From Cristatella mucedo (Eukaryota; Bryozoa; Phylactolaemata; Cristatellidae): a stretch of 64,000 bases of DNA. The translations under genes and the position numbers were made by a program. Below the pieces are notes generated by a model that was given only the letters and a program-made list of their open reading frames with translations, ran no database searches and was not told the DNA's origin. The stretch spans positions 62,001 to 126,000 of the forward strand of contig WPIO01000052.1 in assembly GCA_009760855.2 (NCBI GenBank). The letters are read 5' to 3'. Shown here one piece after another: positions 62,816 to 64,000 of the stretch. Numbering within the stretch: the first letter of the stretch is position 1; each line of letters starts with the position of its first letter.

Positions 62816-64000
62816 CCGAATGAGCTTTCAAACAAAGACACAGTTATTCTCTGTCACTTAACTGCTGGCCATTTTTAGGTTCAACTATCTCGTTAATCGA
62901 ATTGAAAACCTCGGGTAGTGGTATTCTTTGCCTGCAACCTAGCATGCTGGCTAATGTTGCTTTATTAGTTGGCCCAATTGCTAGTTCGTGTCCTCTCATG
63001 TCGTCTGCCCATGTGGTTGCTTCTGCTCTAGGTTATTCCTGCCCACAAGTATTTCTTGCTGTTGGATTGAGCACGTCGCTGGCTTCGACTTAACTAGTGG
63101 GTCCCAGAGGATCTTTCTGGCTAGAATGAACAAATAAATAAATCCCATCTGATTAAACAGCCTCTTTTTGCATAGCGGCAGAAGAGCCTTACAGCTATCA
63201 CCACCGCTTGCAGTGGCGATAAACGATTGCCCACCGCAGGAATCGAACCCACGACCTCGGGACCGAGGTCGTGAAAGCAACCGCCTTACCTACTGTGTGC
63301 CAGAGGCCAAGTGCCCTCCTTGTTAATGGTTATGGTGAGAGCTGCACATTTTCAGACTAGGGGCAACTGCCCCTAGTGCCCCCTGGCTCCACCATTGTTA
63401 TATGTCTTCCGCCGTTGGAAGATAAACTCATAGCTTCGAACCCTAGAGGCTGGAGTCCTAAAAACGCACACATAATTCTGCATCCACACTCAGCATAAAA
63501 AATTCTCTTAGTATGACCCAAGCTGCTTTAGCTGTAAGTTTGTTTGAGGTAATAAAAGGCTTTTCTATTATTTCAGGCATATTAAAGTGATGTTATAAAG
63601 CAGCATGTAAAAATATTTATTGGCTGTCTAGAAAAAAAGACATAAGCTGTTGGCATGTATGAATTTAGTGTGATCTCATCCCATCCGATTCTGTATAGCC
63701 TGTATGACACGTATTTCGTAATTAGAATCTTGAATTAATACTTGAACTAAGTAGCTCATGTAGCTGCCTTGGGTGAACCAGTTAAGCCTCATTTTAATTG
63801 CCAGGCTCGTGAACATGCTCGTTCATTTCATTAGGGTATTTTAAAGAAACCTTTGACTGGCGAAGAAGTTGCAACAAAGCGACGCATGCTGAATGCTGCT
63901 GGCACAATGGATAGTGGATATGGCATACAGGACTCAAGCAGTGACAGCGATGACGAAGACAAAAATAGTAGCCATGGTGAATATGGTGATCAAACTGAAA
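7070..64000 (+). CDS. NWD1: NACHT and WD-repeat protein, NWD1/NWD2-like (23 exons, both ends incomplete)
   Basis: Spliced gene assembled by eye: 7070-7235, 8534-8622, 9738-9854, 9953-10274, 10491-10628, 13718-13917, 16457-16687, 16837-17494, 17604-17824, 18991-19120, 19837-20030, 21369-21459, 26629-26808, 32163-32342, 32875-33015, 39246-39535, 39678-39875, 49891-50101, 51082-51250, 51687-52047, 53283-53628, 56880-57103, 63835-64000+. All introns are GT-AG, phases agree, and about 1,674 codons read without a stop. Domains in the recovered protein: DUF4062-like about 45-170, P-loop GGSGFGKTS about 405, Walker B LVLFLDSLDQL about 490, winged-helix/helical part about 640-910, WD repeats about 913-1616, then an acidic tail. 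The order and many motifs match vertebrate NWD1 (1,564 aa by recall) and NWD2 (1,742 aa by recall). The NACHT and linker parts look closer to NWD1, but assignment to one paralogue is uncertain. The first coding exon is not identified. NWD proteins are cytosolic STAND ATPases; a role as a ligand-gated scaffold here is inferred. Confidence 0.9.
7553..7700 (-). mobile_element. SINE-1 (tRNA-derived), antisense copy
   Basis: Read in reverse, it has an A-box-like GCTAGGTAAGGCAG, a B-box-like stretch near 7630 and the family body that ends CCTTTAAGACTCTTTTGCTGC. It lies in intron 1 of the NWD1-like gene. Confidence 0.65.
7832..8420 (-). mobile_element. LINE-B 3' fragment
   Basis: Antisense. It holds the RT C-terminal tail RLWNSLPQFLRNDIYSPTAD and the conserved 3' UTR, ending at 7832 in the TGTAATACAATGTAATG tail. 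Upstream RT pieces reach about 8420, only about 110 bp before exon 2. The frame is incomplete. Confidence 0.85.
8534..8622 (+). CDS. NWD1: NWD1-like exon 2: DUF4062-like domain (short exon)
   Basis: 89-nt exon between acceptor TTTTAG (8533) and donor GTCAGT (8623). It completes the split codon G|AT for Asp after the SSTFS of exon 1. The peptide begins DMYIERNALYKHVYPRLQMY, matching the family pattern D-x-x-x-E-R-x-x-L-x-x-x-x-Y-P-x-L-x-x-Y/F-C, and ends DMEFQ at phase 0. It is too short to stand out as an open frame and was found by searching for the missing motif. Confidence 0.88.
9738..9854 (+). CDS. NWD1: NWD1-like exon 3: DUF4062-like core (VVDMRWGV)
   Basis: 39 codons, phase 0 to phase 0, acceptor CAAG (9737), donor GTACGT (9855). 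The peptide starts VVDMRWGVRSTATNDHSGA and ends EESLGPNFV. In NWD1/TEP1-type proteins this is the conserved V-D-x-R-W-G-V strand and the following helix ending in S-x-G-P-x-F-V. The join to exon 2 (MEFQ-VVDMRWGV) and to exon 4 (PNFV-LLLGQRYG) is continuous with the family. Confidence 0.93.
9953..10274 (+). CDS. NWD1: NWD1-like exon 4: end of DUF4062-like domain
   Basis: 322 nt, acceptor TTGATGCAG (9952), donor GTGAGC (10275), phase 0 to phase 1. It begins LLLGQRYGTRHIPPVI, the family motif L-x-G-x-x-Y-G-x-x-x-I-P, then has the acidic E-D-E-F element and the WYLCDINAVPP stretch that corresponds to R/C-D-E-N-x-x-P-P in NWD proteins. It ends in a basic helical part up to HRTYFWS. Confidence 0.93.
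10491..10628 (+). CDS. NWD1: NWD1-like exon 5: linker before the NACHT domain
   Basis: 138 nt, acceptor GGTTTAG (10490), donor GTATTC (10629, weak consensus), phase 1 to phase 1. The peptide starts VTEEEVYNGILNAPKPNEH and contains CLCFTREIKDIN, matching the V/F-F-R-E-I-x-D/N segment of NWD1-type linkers. It ends ERFVDMLDA, which joins exon 6. Confidence 0.9.
11049..11162. repeat. (CATA)n then (TA)n microsatellite
   Basis: About 90 bp of CATA units followed by about 24 bp of TA. It directly abuts the 3' side of an antisense SINE-2 copy and may have grown from that SINE's tail. Confidence 0.95.
11163..11269 (-). mobile_element. SINE-2 (tRNA-like head, LINE-A-like tail)
   Basis: In reverse it reads GGTAAGGTACTCGCCTTT (A-box-like), then CATGGGCTCGTGACC in the B-box area, then a tail resembling the LINE-A 3' end (on plus: ACTTTAAGAGAACTTAG beside LINE-A CCTCAGAGAACTCAATC). 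Confidence 0.65.
11270..11594. mobile_element. MITE-like element with imperfect terminal inverted repeats
   Basis: The left end GTGCGTTTACACTGG...TTTTGACTCGAGA is matched by the inverted right end TCTCGAGTTTGACCG...ATGTAGACAC over about 32 bp with mismatches. The interior (about 250 bp) has no open frame. Size and ends fit a non-autonomous DNA transposon; the superfamily is unclear and no clean target duplication is visible. Confidence 0.55.
11602..12230. mobile_element. Rearranged LINE-A fragment with head-to-head inversion
   Basis: 11602-11822 is antisense RT sequence (GAACCCTGAGGTACCCCA as in 4800-4830). From about 11823 the orientation flips: TCAGGACTGAATGTCCATCG and TCAATCCTAGCAAAGGC are plus-strand linker sequence that is minus at 35900-36100. 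A C10 run sits at 12108. This fits a 5'-inverted insertion or a later rearrangement. Confidence 0.7.
12535..12670 (+). mobile_element. SINE-1, sense copy
   Basis: It has a tRNA-like head with CACGAGGTAATGTGCTGGC (A-box-like) and GAGATCGTGGGTTTTGAATC (B-box-like). The body then reads GCGATAGCCGTTAAGGGTC, the plus-strand form of the sequence seen reversed at 63180. Confidence 0.65.
13718..13917 (+). CDS. NWD1: NWD1-like exon 6: linker before the NACHT domain
   Basis: 200 nt, acceptor CTTTTAG (13717), donor GTATTA (13918), phase 1 to phase 0. The peptide GAVDKEAQDLLADLKRRV is the D-x-x-A-Q-x-L-L-x-x-L-K element of NWD1-type proteins. It is followed by HADYLSTFCDAFYNKVVNMI, the helix that in relatives reads Y-L-x-x-x-x-x-x-F. 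The preceding 3.1 kb intron is repeat-rich. Confidence 0.9.
14183..14313. repeat. 20-bp minisatellite
   Basis: Five well-aligned units from 14214, for example GAGAGCTAGCTGGAGCCTGT and GAGAGCTGGCTAGAACCTGT, with more degenerate units to the left. It lies in the intron between exons 6 and 7. Confidence 0.85.
14671..15650 (-). mobile_element. LINE-A 3' fragment
   Basis: It starts with (AAT)n at 14671 (the element's 3' tail) and carries the 3' UTR. The RT C-terminal block is MHWLPVKQRIDFKVLSLTV and APKAWNSLPTCVRTSPDL at 14923-15219, with upstream RT in a shifted frame to about 15650. It is one of the better preserved copies but frameshifted. Confidence 0.9.
15651..16456 (+). other. Intron stretch without recognised elements
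   Basis: Between the LINE-A copy and exon 7. The 71-codon open frame from 15653 looks compositionally random and no repeat is recognised. Confidence 0.5.
16457..16687 (+). CDS. NWD1: NWD1-like exon 7: NACHT domain with P-loop
   Basis: 77 codons, phase 0 to 0, acceptor GTTTCTAG (16456), donor GTAAGT (16688). F-x-G-R-x-D-I-L followed by PFIVHGGSGFGKTSILA is a textbook STAND/NACHT approach and Walker A motif; the catalytic Lys and Thr are present. ATP binding should therefore be intact. The join to exon 8 (MASIN-VFEWL) keeps the family spacing. Confidence 0.95.
16837..17494 (+). CDS. NWD1: NWD1-like exon 8: NACHT core with Walker B
   Basis: Largest exon, 658 nt, acceptor GTTTCTAG (16836), donor GTAAGT (17495), phase 0 to 1. 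It contains VVRRFLGTTPDSTNIESLL (family R-F-L-G-T-T/S), Walker B LVLFLDSLDQLS, the WLPLEVPSNVKIVVSTLPQE strand, and a helical region ending VIEELRQKHG. All the expected NACHT elements are present in order, so the ATPase is probably functional. Confidence 0.96.
17604..17824 (+). CDS. NWD1: NWD1-like exon 9: winged-helix/helical region
   Basis: 221 nt, acceptor TTCTTCTCAG (17603), donor GTATGT (17825), phase 1 to 0. The peptide has LSNQGLTESEIVHLISLDD and then LPALLWTRIRHDVSEYIVER. These match NWD1 elements G-L-S-E-x-E-L-x-x-x-L-S-L-D-D and P-P-L-L-W-x-R-L-R-x-D-L. The open frame runs past the donor to 17875, but the next exon joins in phase only at 17824. Confidence 0.94.
18991..19120 (+). CDS. 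NWD1: NWD1-like exon 10: helical region (WYHRQFIE)
   Basis: 130 nt, acceptor TTATATAG (18990), donor GTATGT (19121), phase 0 to 1. VLAWYHRQFIESGER and LHLLMVDFFMGVWAN match the family H-R-Q-x-x-E and L-A-D-F/Y-F-x-G-x-W motifs. This frame differs from the long open frame overlapping here from 18870, which is chance. Confidence 0.92.
19495..19662. repeat. Mixed microsatellite (ATT/ATC, CA, TA)
   Basis: Runs of ATT/GTC/ATC-type triplets (19495-19570) lead into (CA)n (19591-19608) and two (TA)n blocks to 19662. It is in intron 10. Confidence 0.9.
19837..20030 (+). CDS. NWD1: NWD1-like exon 11: helical region (NLRKLSQLP)
   Basis: 194 nt, acceptor CATACAG (19836), donor GTCAGT (20031), phase 1 to 0. 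It starts GKPKPFTYSDEM and ends NNKPNLRKLSQLPPLLIATD then KIDLFLIE. N-x-R-K-L-x-E-L-P is a conserved block between the NACHT and WD parts of NWD1. Confidence 0.92.
20876..20963 (-). repeat. LINE-A 3' terminal scrap
   Basis: (AAT)n followed by GCGCCCTCAGAGAACTCAAT and GGCGCTTTACATTTGCTG, the last 75 bp or so of LINE-A in antisense. Nothing else of the element remains. Confidence 0.85.
21025..21170 (-). mobile_element. SINE-2 with LINE-A-like tail
   Basis: The tail at 21030-21075 (GAGCCCTTAGATAACTTAAT, GGTGCTTCACATATGCTACA) parallels the antisense LINE-A 3' end. The tRNA-like head to the right has GGCTCGAGTCCATGACCTC (reverse B-box) and CAGCTTAACCACTGGGCTC (reverse A-box). Confidence 0.65.
21369..21459 (+). 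CDS. NWD1: NWD1-like exon 12: helical region
   Basis: 91 nt, acceptor AATTATAG (21368), donor GTAAGT (21460), phase 0 to 1. The peptide IVGSIESLVSMFETYTWTEI continues the block of exon 11 with the family spacing (x-x-L-x-x-x-F/W-L). The trailing C pairs with GT at exon 13 to give Arg. Confidence 0.85.
21620..21694. repeat. 15-bp minisatellite, five units
   Basis: Units of exactly 15 bp, such as CATGGATGTTTCGGC, AGTGGACGTTTCAAC and CGTGGACTTTTCCAC. The period is a multiple of three, so an open frame runs through with a five-residue pattern, but it lies in intron 12. Confidence 0.8.
22985..24660 (-). mobile_element. LINE-B, 5'-truncated, dead
   Basis: Antisense. The 3' end is at 22985 with the family 3' UTR. 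Further right lie RT pieces including the catalytic region: GPLLFSIYTKPLGKTIRAH and REDDTKLYLSFKRSESAA near 23950-24110. The YADD-type box reads V-R-E-D-D here and several frames are needed, so it is inactive. Confidence 0.85.
24990..25400 (+). mobile_element. LINE-B endonuclease-domain fragment
   Basis: Sense strand. It reads FELVVIRSASKTMPLIVVIYR and LFIDGDLKYS (normally G-D-F-N) then FFNCLENIGVVQN, an apurinic-endonuclease-like domain of the same type as 28995-29200. Confidence 0.7.
25930..26090 (+). mobile_element. SINE-1-like relic
   Basis: TTGGGGGTTCGAGCCC is a good B-box, followed by a body with GCTGATAGCTATTAAGGC. The A-box side is weak (CAGGTTAGGTTAGGGC). Confidence 0.5.
26629..26808 (+). 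CDS. NWD1: NWD1-like exon 13: helices before the WD region
   Basis: 180 nt, acceptor CATTCCAG (26628), donor GTAACT (26809), phase 1 to 1. The peptide RFKDKVIKKAFVSVLRCLLL, then PAALGPLLAGRLLPLYGAS, ends LLEDIYSK. It matches the L-R-x-x-x-x-x-L...P-x-x-L-x-x-x-L-x-x-R-L-L-P segment of NWD proteins. It is preceded by a 5.2 kb intron. Confidence 0.9.
27336..28271 (+). mobile_element. LINE-A 3' fragment, sense
   Basis: The RT C-terminal half begins GKPSVIHKLEKLTVKIGSA and continues to ILADLHWL, where a stop interrupts it. The remainder is frameshifted, followed by the 3' UTR and a TTATT/TATTA tail at 28271. It is one of the few sense-oriented LINE-A copies. Confidence 0.88.
28680..29235 (+). 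mobile_element. LINE-B 5' fragment (endonuclease domain)
   Basis: It begins near 28690 with the N-terminal L-S-N-V-S-S-L and L-L-L-T-E-T-L-I motif, typical of the start of LINE ORF2. It then has LFIERFSKILTNIFAFDRPL and LLTSGDFNVNADDTRQV at 29040-29130. It is frameshifted. The 28272-28679 stretch upstream shows nothing certain. Confidence 0.75.
29250..29385 (-). mobile_element. Two partial SINE-1 bodies
   Basis: GATGAGCCTTAACGGCTATC and, about 80 bp later, GAGGACTCTTTACGGCTATC are two copies of the SINE-1 body in antisense without tRNA heads. They lie between a LINE-B and a LINE-A piece. Confidence 0.55.
29389..30720 (+). mobile_element. LINE-A 3' part, split by a LINE-B insertion
   Basis: Sense RT C-terminus at 29389-29835 (SDLSLDDHISSTIKSAYFQL, LSDLHWLPVKRRIDFKVLSL) is interrupted, then resumes at about 30330 with ACAAACCTCGAATCCTTTGG. 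It continues through the 3' UTR to a (TTA)n tail at 30720. In uninterrupted copies the two halves are adjacent. Confidence 0.88.
29836..30320 (-). mobile_element. LINE-B 3' fragment nested in LINE-A
   Basis: Antisense LINE-B tail (TTTTGTAATGTATCTCCG at the 3' end), 3' UTR and RT C-terminus (MAPSYLAELLHQFQPARALR, LWNSLPQFLRNGNYFPTAD). It sits within the LINE-A RT reading region. An AAATTAAAATTAAATTGG filler joins its right end to LINE-A. Confidence 0.88.
30745..30895 (-). mobile_element. SINE-1 antisense copy plus partial second
   Basis: GGATTCGAACCCGTGACCTC (reverse B-box) and TTCACCCTACCCAGTGTGCC (reverse A-box) form the head. A second GACTCAAACTCACGACTTT follows within 120 bp, so a second truncated copy abuts it. 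Confidence 0.7.
30895..31460 (+). mobile_element. LINE-B linker and start of RT
   Basis: Sense frame VLPVKSKNVFKIVNHLVNDS followed by NFFDHFSDTIVHV is the region between endonuclease and RT. Further on, a frameshifted K-P-x-L-D...N-Y-C-P-S-S-L-L-F-L-S-K-I-L-E-N-M-V is RT motif 1. 31465-31560 may be a LINE-A scrap in antisense. Confidence 0.7.
32163..32342 (+). CDS. NWD1: NWD1-like exon 14: start of WD-repeat region
   Basis: 180 nt, acceptor TTGTTGTAG (32162), donor GTAAGT (32343), phase 1 to 1. Peptide segments are GLEHNALVVRHNQLEGFGSY and VYHGHNYIMSVSRRAAMIDM, a degenerate WD blade ending in the strand A-M-I-D-M-E-T. The phase and position fit exon 13 directly, so no exon seems missing in the 5.4 kb intron. 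Confidence 0.85.
32875..33015 (+). CDS. NWD1: NWD1-like exon 15: WD-repeat region
   Basis: 141 nt, acceptor CTTTTCAG (32874), donor GTAAGT (33016), phase 1 to 1. It starts GNVSVRYTPPRLQDGDHFSL and ends AALTQVPKVFVFS, the strand pattern of a WD blade (sequence-x-A-A-A...V-x-V-F-S). Confidence 0.86.
33016..34180. other. Intron stretch without recognised elements
   Basis: Between exon 15 and a LINE-A scrap. A short degenerate repeat TTGGCCGATGCTG / CTGGCCGATGCTG occurs near 33900-33945. No protein signal. Confidence 0.5.
34190..34332 (+). repeat. LINE-A 3' UTR scrap, sense
   Basis: It has ATGCTGACCCTATGCATGTC, AATGCCTAGAAAGACACAAA and AATAAATTATTATTA, the last 140 bp or so of LINE-A. Confidence 0.75.
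34580..37390 (-). mobile_element. LINE-A, long copy, dead
   Basis: The longest LINE-A with its 5' part, read right to left. An N-terminal region has YLCNPRSICNKPLY (37,000-36,930), the typical R-S-I-x-N-K at the start of the endonuclease. The endonuclease itself has LPMVAVVYRPPDNQSSF (36,680). Next come a linker (35,912-36,226), RT start (LLKKATLDQENLSDIPSLHS, 35,560) and RT C-terminus (35,360-34,900), then the 3' end at 34,585. Many stops and frameshifts are present; the middle RT is deleted around 35,400-35,500. Confidence 0.85.
37400..39245. other. Intron stretch, mostly unrecognised
   Basis: There is no clear element. Two similar blocks of about 44 bp rich in CTCCCC and CCGACTTCC occur at 38292 and 38513, suggesting an old unclassified repeat. 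The open frame at 38344-38574 overlaps it and shows no known domain. Confidence 0.4.
39246..39535 (+). CDS. NWD1: NWD1-like exon 16: WD-repeat region
   Basis: 290 nt, acceptor TTGTTTCAG (39245), donor GTACGG (39536), phase 1 to 0. The peptide runs VKRQECTGSFDCRKVKGFEE, ELVVVWGVGLHGFLLYSLQE, and NLTVVQSGQLLGVTITYNR, with repeated four-strand WD-like blades. The preceding 6.2 kb intron carries a long antisense LINE. Confidence 0.9.
39678..39875 (+). CDS. NWD1: NWD1-like exon 17: WD-repeat region
   Basis: 66 codons, phase 0 to 0, acceptor CTATACAG (39677), donor GTAAGC (39876). The core DDLLALATSDHKLLMWGSSE is a typical WD strand pair (L-A-x-A-T-S-D-x-x-L-x-x-W). The intron before it is only 142 bp. 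Confidence 0.9.
40860..40975 (-). mobile_element. SINE-1-like copy in duplication unit 1
   Basis: GCAGGACTCAAACCCACGAC is a reverse B-box and GCCTCACCCATGGGTAA the reverse A-box region. A homologous copy is at 41630-41735 (CAGGCCTCAAACCCACAAC). Confidence 0.6.
40990..41222 (+). mobile_element. LINE-A 3' end inserted in duplication unit 1
   Basis: Sense 3' UTR with CATGCTGACACTGTGCATGC, then AAAGTGCCTAGAATAAG and GAGTTCTCTGAGGGCGC, ending in a TATTATTACTATTA tail. It is absent from the corresponding place in unit 2. Confidence 0.85.
42001..43330. other. Intron stretch without recognised elements
   Basis: A purine-rich AAGAAGAAGAAAAAACTACG run lies at about 42017. The open frames at 42216, 42768 and 42970 are hydrophobic but show no family motif and no coding pattern. 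Confidence 0.45.
43331..43404. repeat. 37-bp tandem duplication
   Basis: CTCTATAGGCAAAAGAACCA recurs 37 bp later as CTCTATAGGCAAAAGACCCA with a few mismatches through the unit. Confidence 0.88.
43690..44160 (-). repeat. LINE-A relic, RT part
   Basis: Highly decayed antisense copy. It keeps TATGGAGCTGATGTGGTCAT and TAGAAATGAAAGCCTAACTG in the order of better copies. No usable frame. Confidence 0.6.
45399..45558 (+). mobile_element. LINE-B 3' end fragment
   Basis: It has GAGATGAAGTCTGTTGGCTA, TACCGAAAGCTGCTTAGGCC and TAACACCCAGATATTC and ends in the ATACATTACATTACAC tail. Confidence 0.85.
46483..49500 (-). mobile_element. LINE-A, nearly full-length span, dead
   Basis: About 3 kb read right to left. 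Traces of the endonuclease region lie near 49,450-49,000 and a linker near 48,980-48,480. The RT follows at 48,100-47,020, including TSARNTGVLFQSDLSDH and RLVCRERHSHHITPFFADLH. A decayed RT C-terminus and 3' UTR end with AATAATAATAACAATAAC at 46483. It is older than the copies at 14671 and 57990, judging by the number of disruptions. Confidence 0.82.
49891..50101 (+). CDS. NWD1: NWD1-like exon 18: WD-repeat region (GHSKPITDV)
   Basis: 211 nt, acceptor GGTGTGTAG (49890), donor GTAAGT (50102), phase 0 to 1. It starts QKLGMEHLYSLYASVFGA and ends MSFVGHSKPITDVIVNSDI. The G-H-x-x-P-I-T-D-V element starts the most canonical WD40 repeat of the protein, completed in exon 19. Confidence 0.93.
50455..50545 (-). 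repeat. LINE-B 3' terminal scrap
   Basis: ATGTAATGTATCTCTGTC and ACTAAGTGGGTGTTAG are the LINE-B 3' end in antisense, cut short. Confidence 0.7.
51082..51250 (+). CDS. NWD1: NWD1-like exon 19: canonical WD40 repeat
   Basis: 169 nt, acceptor CAATTTTAG (51081), donor GTTTGT (51251), phase 1 to 2. MFMSCSADGTIRVFDRARP is a textbook WD40 strand set (S-C-S-x-D-G-T-I-R-V-F-D) following the GH of exon 18. It ends GLYGLSVAKEN plus a split Arg codon. A (TG)n tract lies in the next intron. Confidence 0.94.
51433..51580. repeat. (TG)n microsatellite
   Basis: About 150 bp of TG with TATG, TTTG and GCG interruptions, 107 bp before exon 20. It has the same motif as the (CA)n at 2117 on the other strand. 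Confidence 0.96.
51687..52047 (+). CDS. NWD1: NWD1-like exon 20: WD-repeat region
   Basis: 361 nt, acceptor TGTGTTTAG (51686), donor GTAAGT (52048), phase 2 to 0. It holds the blades MVAVWSLENGRILHKLYH, FVVTADISTLFIWKLED, and SDSEVIVISKESVMELGL, each with a hydrophobic-W-x-L/hydrophobic strand end. It ends SWTPLGLALL. Confidence 0.94.
52048..53282. other. Intron 20, no recognised element
   Basis: AT-rich, without long open frames or the LINE and SINE words found elsewhere. Confidence 0.5.
53283..53628 (+). CDS. NWD1: NWD1-like exon 21: WD-repeat region
   Basis: 346 nt, acceptor GTTTTTAG (53282), donor GTAAGT (53629), phase 0 to 1. It starts VDPDQPTVHFVVDESSRS and includes MFVLAFHHHVVFFNFEKNS and GVQSGLAIHFFEVNNGV, degenerate WD blades. 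The frame continues past the donor by chance to 53777. Confidence 0.92.
54768..54843. repeat. (GA)n microsatellite
   Basis: About 75 bp of GA. A CT-rich stretch at 54918-54950 lies just beyond and could pair with it. Confidence 0.95.
54850..56879. other. Rest of intron 21, no recognised element
   Basis: Unique-looking AT-rich DNA. Open frames on the minus strand (55679, 55879, 56481) have no family motif. Confidence 0.5.
56880..57103 (+). CDS. NWD1: NWD1-like exon 22: last WD blades
   Basis: 224 nt, acceptor TTTTTTTGTAG (56879), donor GTATGA (57104), phase 1 to 0. The split codon T|CT gives Ser and the peptide SSDGRHCIVTKMPKMVHLYR; then VALTRDCRHVLVAMADTRLL follows. These are S-x-D-G-R-x-x-V/I...V-x-L-Y/W-x-L WD strands. 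It ends YPEHTERIQ. Confidence 0.92.
57690..57980. repeat. Direct repeat R, copy 1
   Basis: It shares about 285 bp with 59115-59380, for example AGCAACAACCGAACTCAGAT, GTGCGTAGAAACTTTTGG and GTAAAACGTTCC. It is followed within about 10 bp by a LINE-A 3' end. The nature of the repeat is unknown. Confidence 0.8.
57990..58847 (-). mobile_element. LINE-A 3' fragment
   Basis: One of the best preserved copies. The RT C-terminal half runs from 58812 (SDPSFDDHISSTVKSAYFQL) to about 58480 (LHRLPVKQRIDFKVLSLTFR), then shifts frame. The 3' UTR ends at AATAATGCACC, 57990. Confidence 0.9.
59115..59380. repeat. Direct repeat R, copy 2
   Basis: Second copy of the repeat described at 57690, same orientation. 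Upstream of it, 58928-58955 looks like a SINE-1 head (GGCACACTAGGTAAGGCGG). Confidence 0.8.
59788..59925 (+). mobile_element. SINE-2, sense copy, with LINE-A-like tail
   Basis: Clear tRNA-like head: GTCCAGCTGGTAAGGTGCTC (A-box) and GAGGTCGTGAGTTTGAGCC (B-box). The tail GTGAAGCGCCTGAATAGAGA followed by ACTCTTAAGGTACAAAT parallels LINE-A GTAAAGCGCCTAGAAAGAGA and TCTCTGAGGGTGCTATAC. Confidence 0.75.
60050..60185 (-). mobile_element. SINE-1, antisense copy
   Basis: Body GTGGCAGAAGATCCTCACCG, reverse B-box ACTGGACTCAAACCCAAGC, then a weak reverse A-box GTACCCCAGAGCTAAG. Confidence 0.6.
60520..60979 (-). mobile_element. LINE-A 3' fragment, diverged
   Basis: It has CTCCAGAGAACTTAATCTCT at the 3' end, then CAGCAAATGCTGTCGGGAAC and CAGGCTTTGGGAGCATACT in order. 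No open frame. It abuts the better copy at 60980. Confidence 0.75.
60980..61925 (-). mobile_element. LINE-A 3' fragment
   Basis: It starts with ATTATAATAATAATTC (tail), then the 3' UTR and RT C-terminal pieces YAPKAWNSLPTCVTTSPG (61320) and SDLSLDNHISSAVKSANFQL (61750). There are frameshifts between them. Confidence 0.88.
62240..62400 (-). mobile_element. SINE-1, antisense copy
   Basis: GCAGCAGAAGAGCCTTATAG body, ACTCAGACCCACGACCTTTG reverse B-box region. The reverse A-box side is degenerate. 61930-62239 shows nothing certain. Confidence 0.6.
62773..62816. repeat. (CT)n microsatellite
   Basis: About 44 bp of CT with one TTT interruption. Confidence 0.95.
63165..63302 (-). mobile_element. 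SINE-1, antisense, best copy
   Basis: Reverse B-box GGAATCGAACCCACGACCTC is perfect (GGTTCGATTCC in sense) and the reverse A-box is GCCTTACCTACTGTGTGCC. The body has GCAGAAGAGCCTTACAGCTA. The hairpin ACCTCGGGACCGAGGT covers the anticodon-arm area. It is the reference copy for the family in this window. Confidence 0.82.
63835..64000 (+). CDS. NWD1: NWD1-like exon 23 (partial): acidic C-terminal tail
   Basis: Acceptor CATTTCATTAG (63834), phase 0, open to the window edge. The peptide begins GILKKPLTGEEVATKRRMLN and has a Ser/Asp/Glu-rich run DSSSDSDDEDKNSS. The tail looks disordered and casein-kinase-like; no known domain is visible. The stop codon is outside the window, so the C-terminus is incomplete. 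Confidence 0.85.

Noticed and set aside
63200-63300. Possible tRNA gene on the minus strand
   Set aside because: The same head and body recur in at least six other places with the same noncoding 3' body, so it is a SINE.

Overview
This window is metazoan nuclear DNA. The evidence is a single plus-strand gene split into many short exons with canonical GT-AG introns, together with long introns full of degraded non-LTR retrotransposons, tRNA-derived SINEs and microsatellites. There are no operons, CRISPR arrays or bacterial-style genes. The repeat content and the diverged NWD-type protein suggest an invertebrate animal, but I cannot name the phylum from the sequence alone.

The one supported host gene encodes a NACHT and WD-repeat protein of the NWD1/NWD2 family. 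I assembled 23 exons by hand from about 7070 to the right edge of the window. All intron phases are compatible and no in-frame stop interrupts the roughly 1,674 codons recovered. The order is an N-terminal DUF4062-type domain (exons 1-4), a linker (exons 5-6), a NACHT/STAND ATPase with P-loop and Walker B (exons 7-8), a winged-helix/helical region (exons 9-13), a long WD-repeat region (exons 14-22), and an acidic serine/aspartate tail (exon 23) that runs off the window. The initiator exon was not found. It may lie between 1 and 7069 or further left. The domains imply a cytosolic, nucleotide-switched scaffold whose WD propellers sense a ligand or partner. That role is inferred from the family.

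Layout: 1-7069 is upstream or first-intron DNA with a (CA)n tract, four antisense LINE-A pieces and a LINE-B 3' end. 7070-26808 holds exons 1-13 with a LINE-B, a LINE-A, a MITE-like element, SINEs and two minisatellites in the introns. 26809-32162 is a 5.4 kb intron carrying a pile of LINE-A, LINE-B and SINE pieces with one clear nested insertion. 32163-39875 holds exons 14-17 and an antisense LINE-A about 2.8 kb long. 39876-49890 is a 10 kb intron with a tandem duplication and a second long LINE-A. 49891-57103 holds exons 18-22. 57104-63834 is a 6.7 kb intron with three LINE-A pieces, SINEs and a direct-repeat pair. 63835-64000 is the partial exon 23.

Two LINE families are recognisable, called here LINE-A and LINE-B. 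Both are dead copies with frameshifts and stops. LINE-A ends in an ATT-rich microsatellite and LINE-B in an ACATT-like tail. Two tRNA-like SINE groups are present. One of them (SINE-2) has a 3' tail resembling the LINE-A 3' end, which suggests a LINE/SINE partnership and is the most interesting repeat observation here. I found no wholly new protein system.
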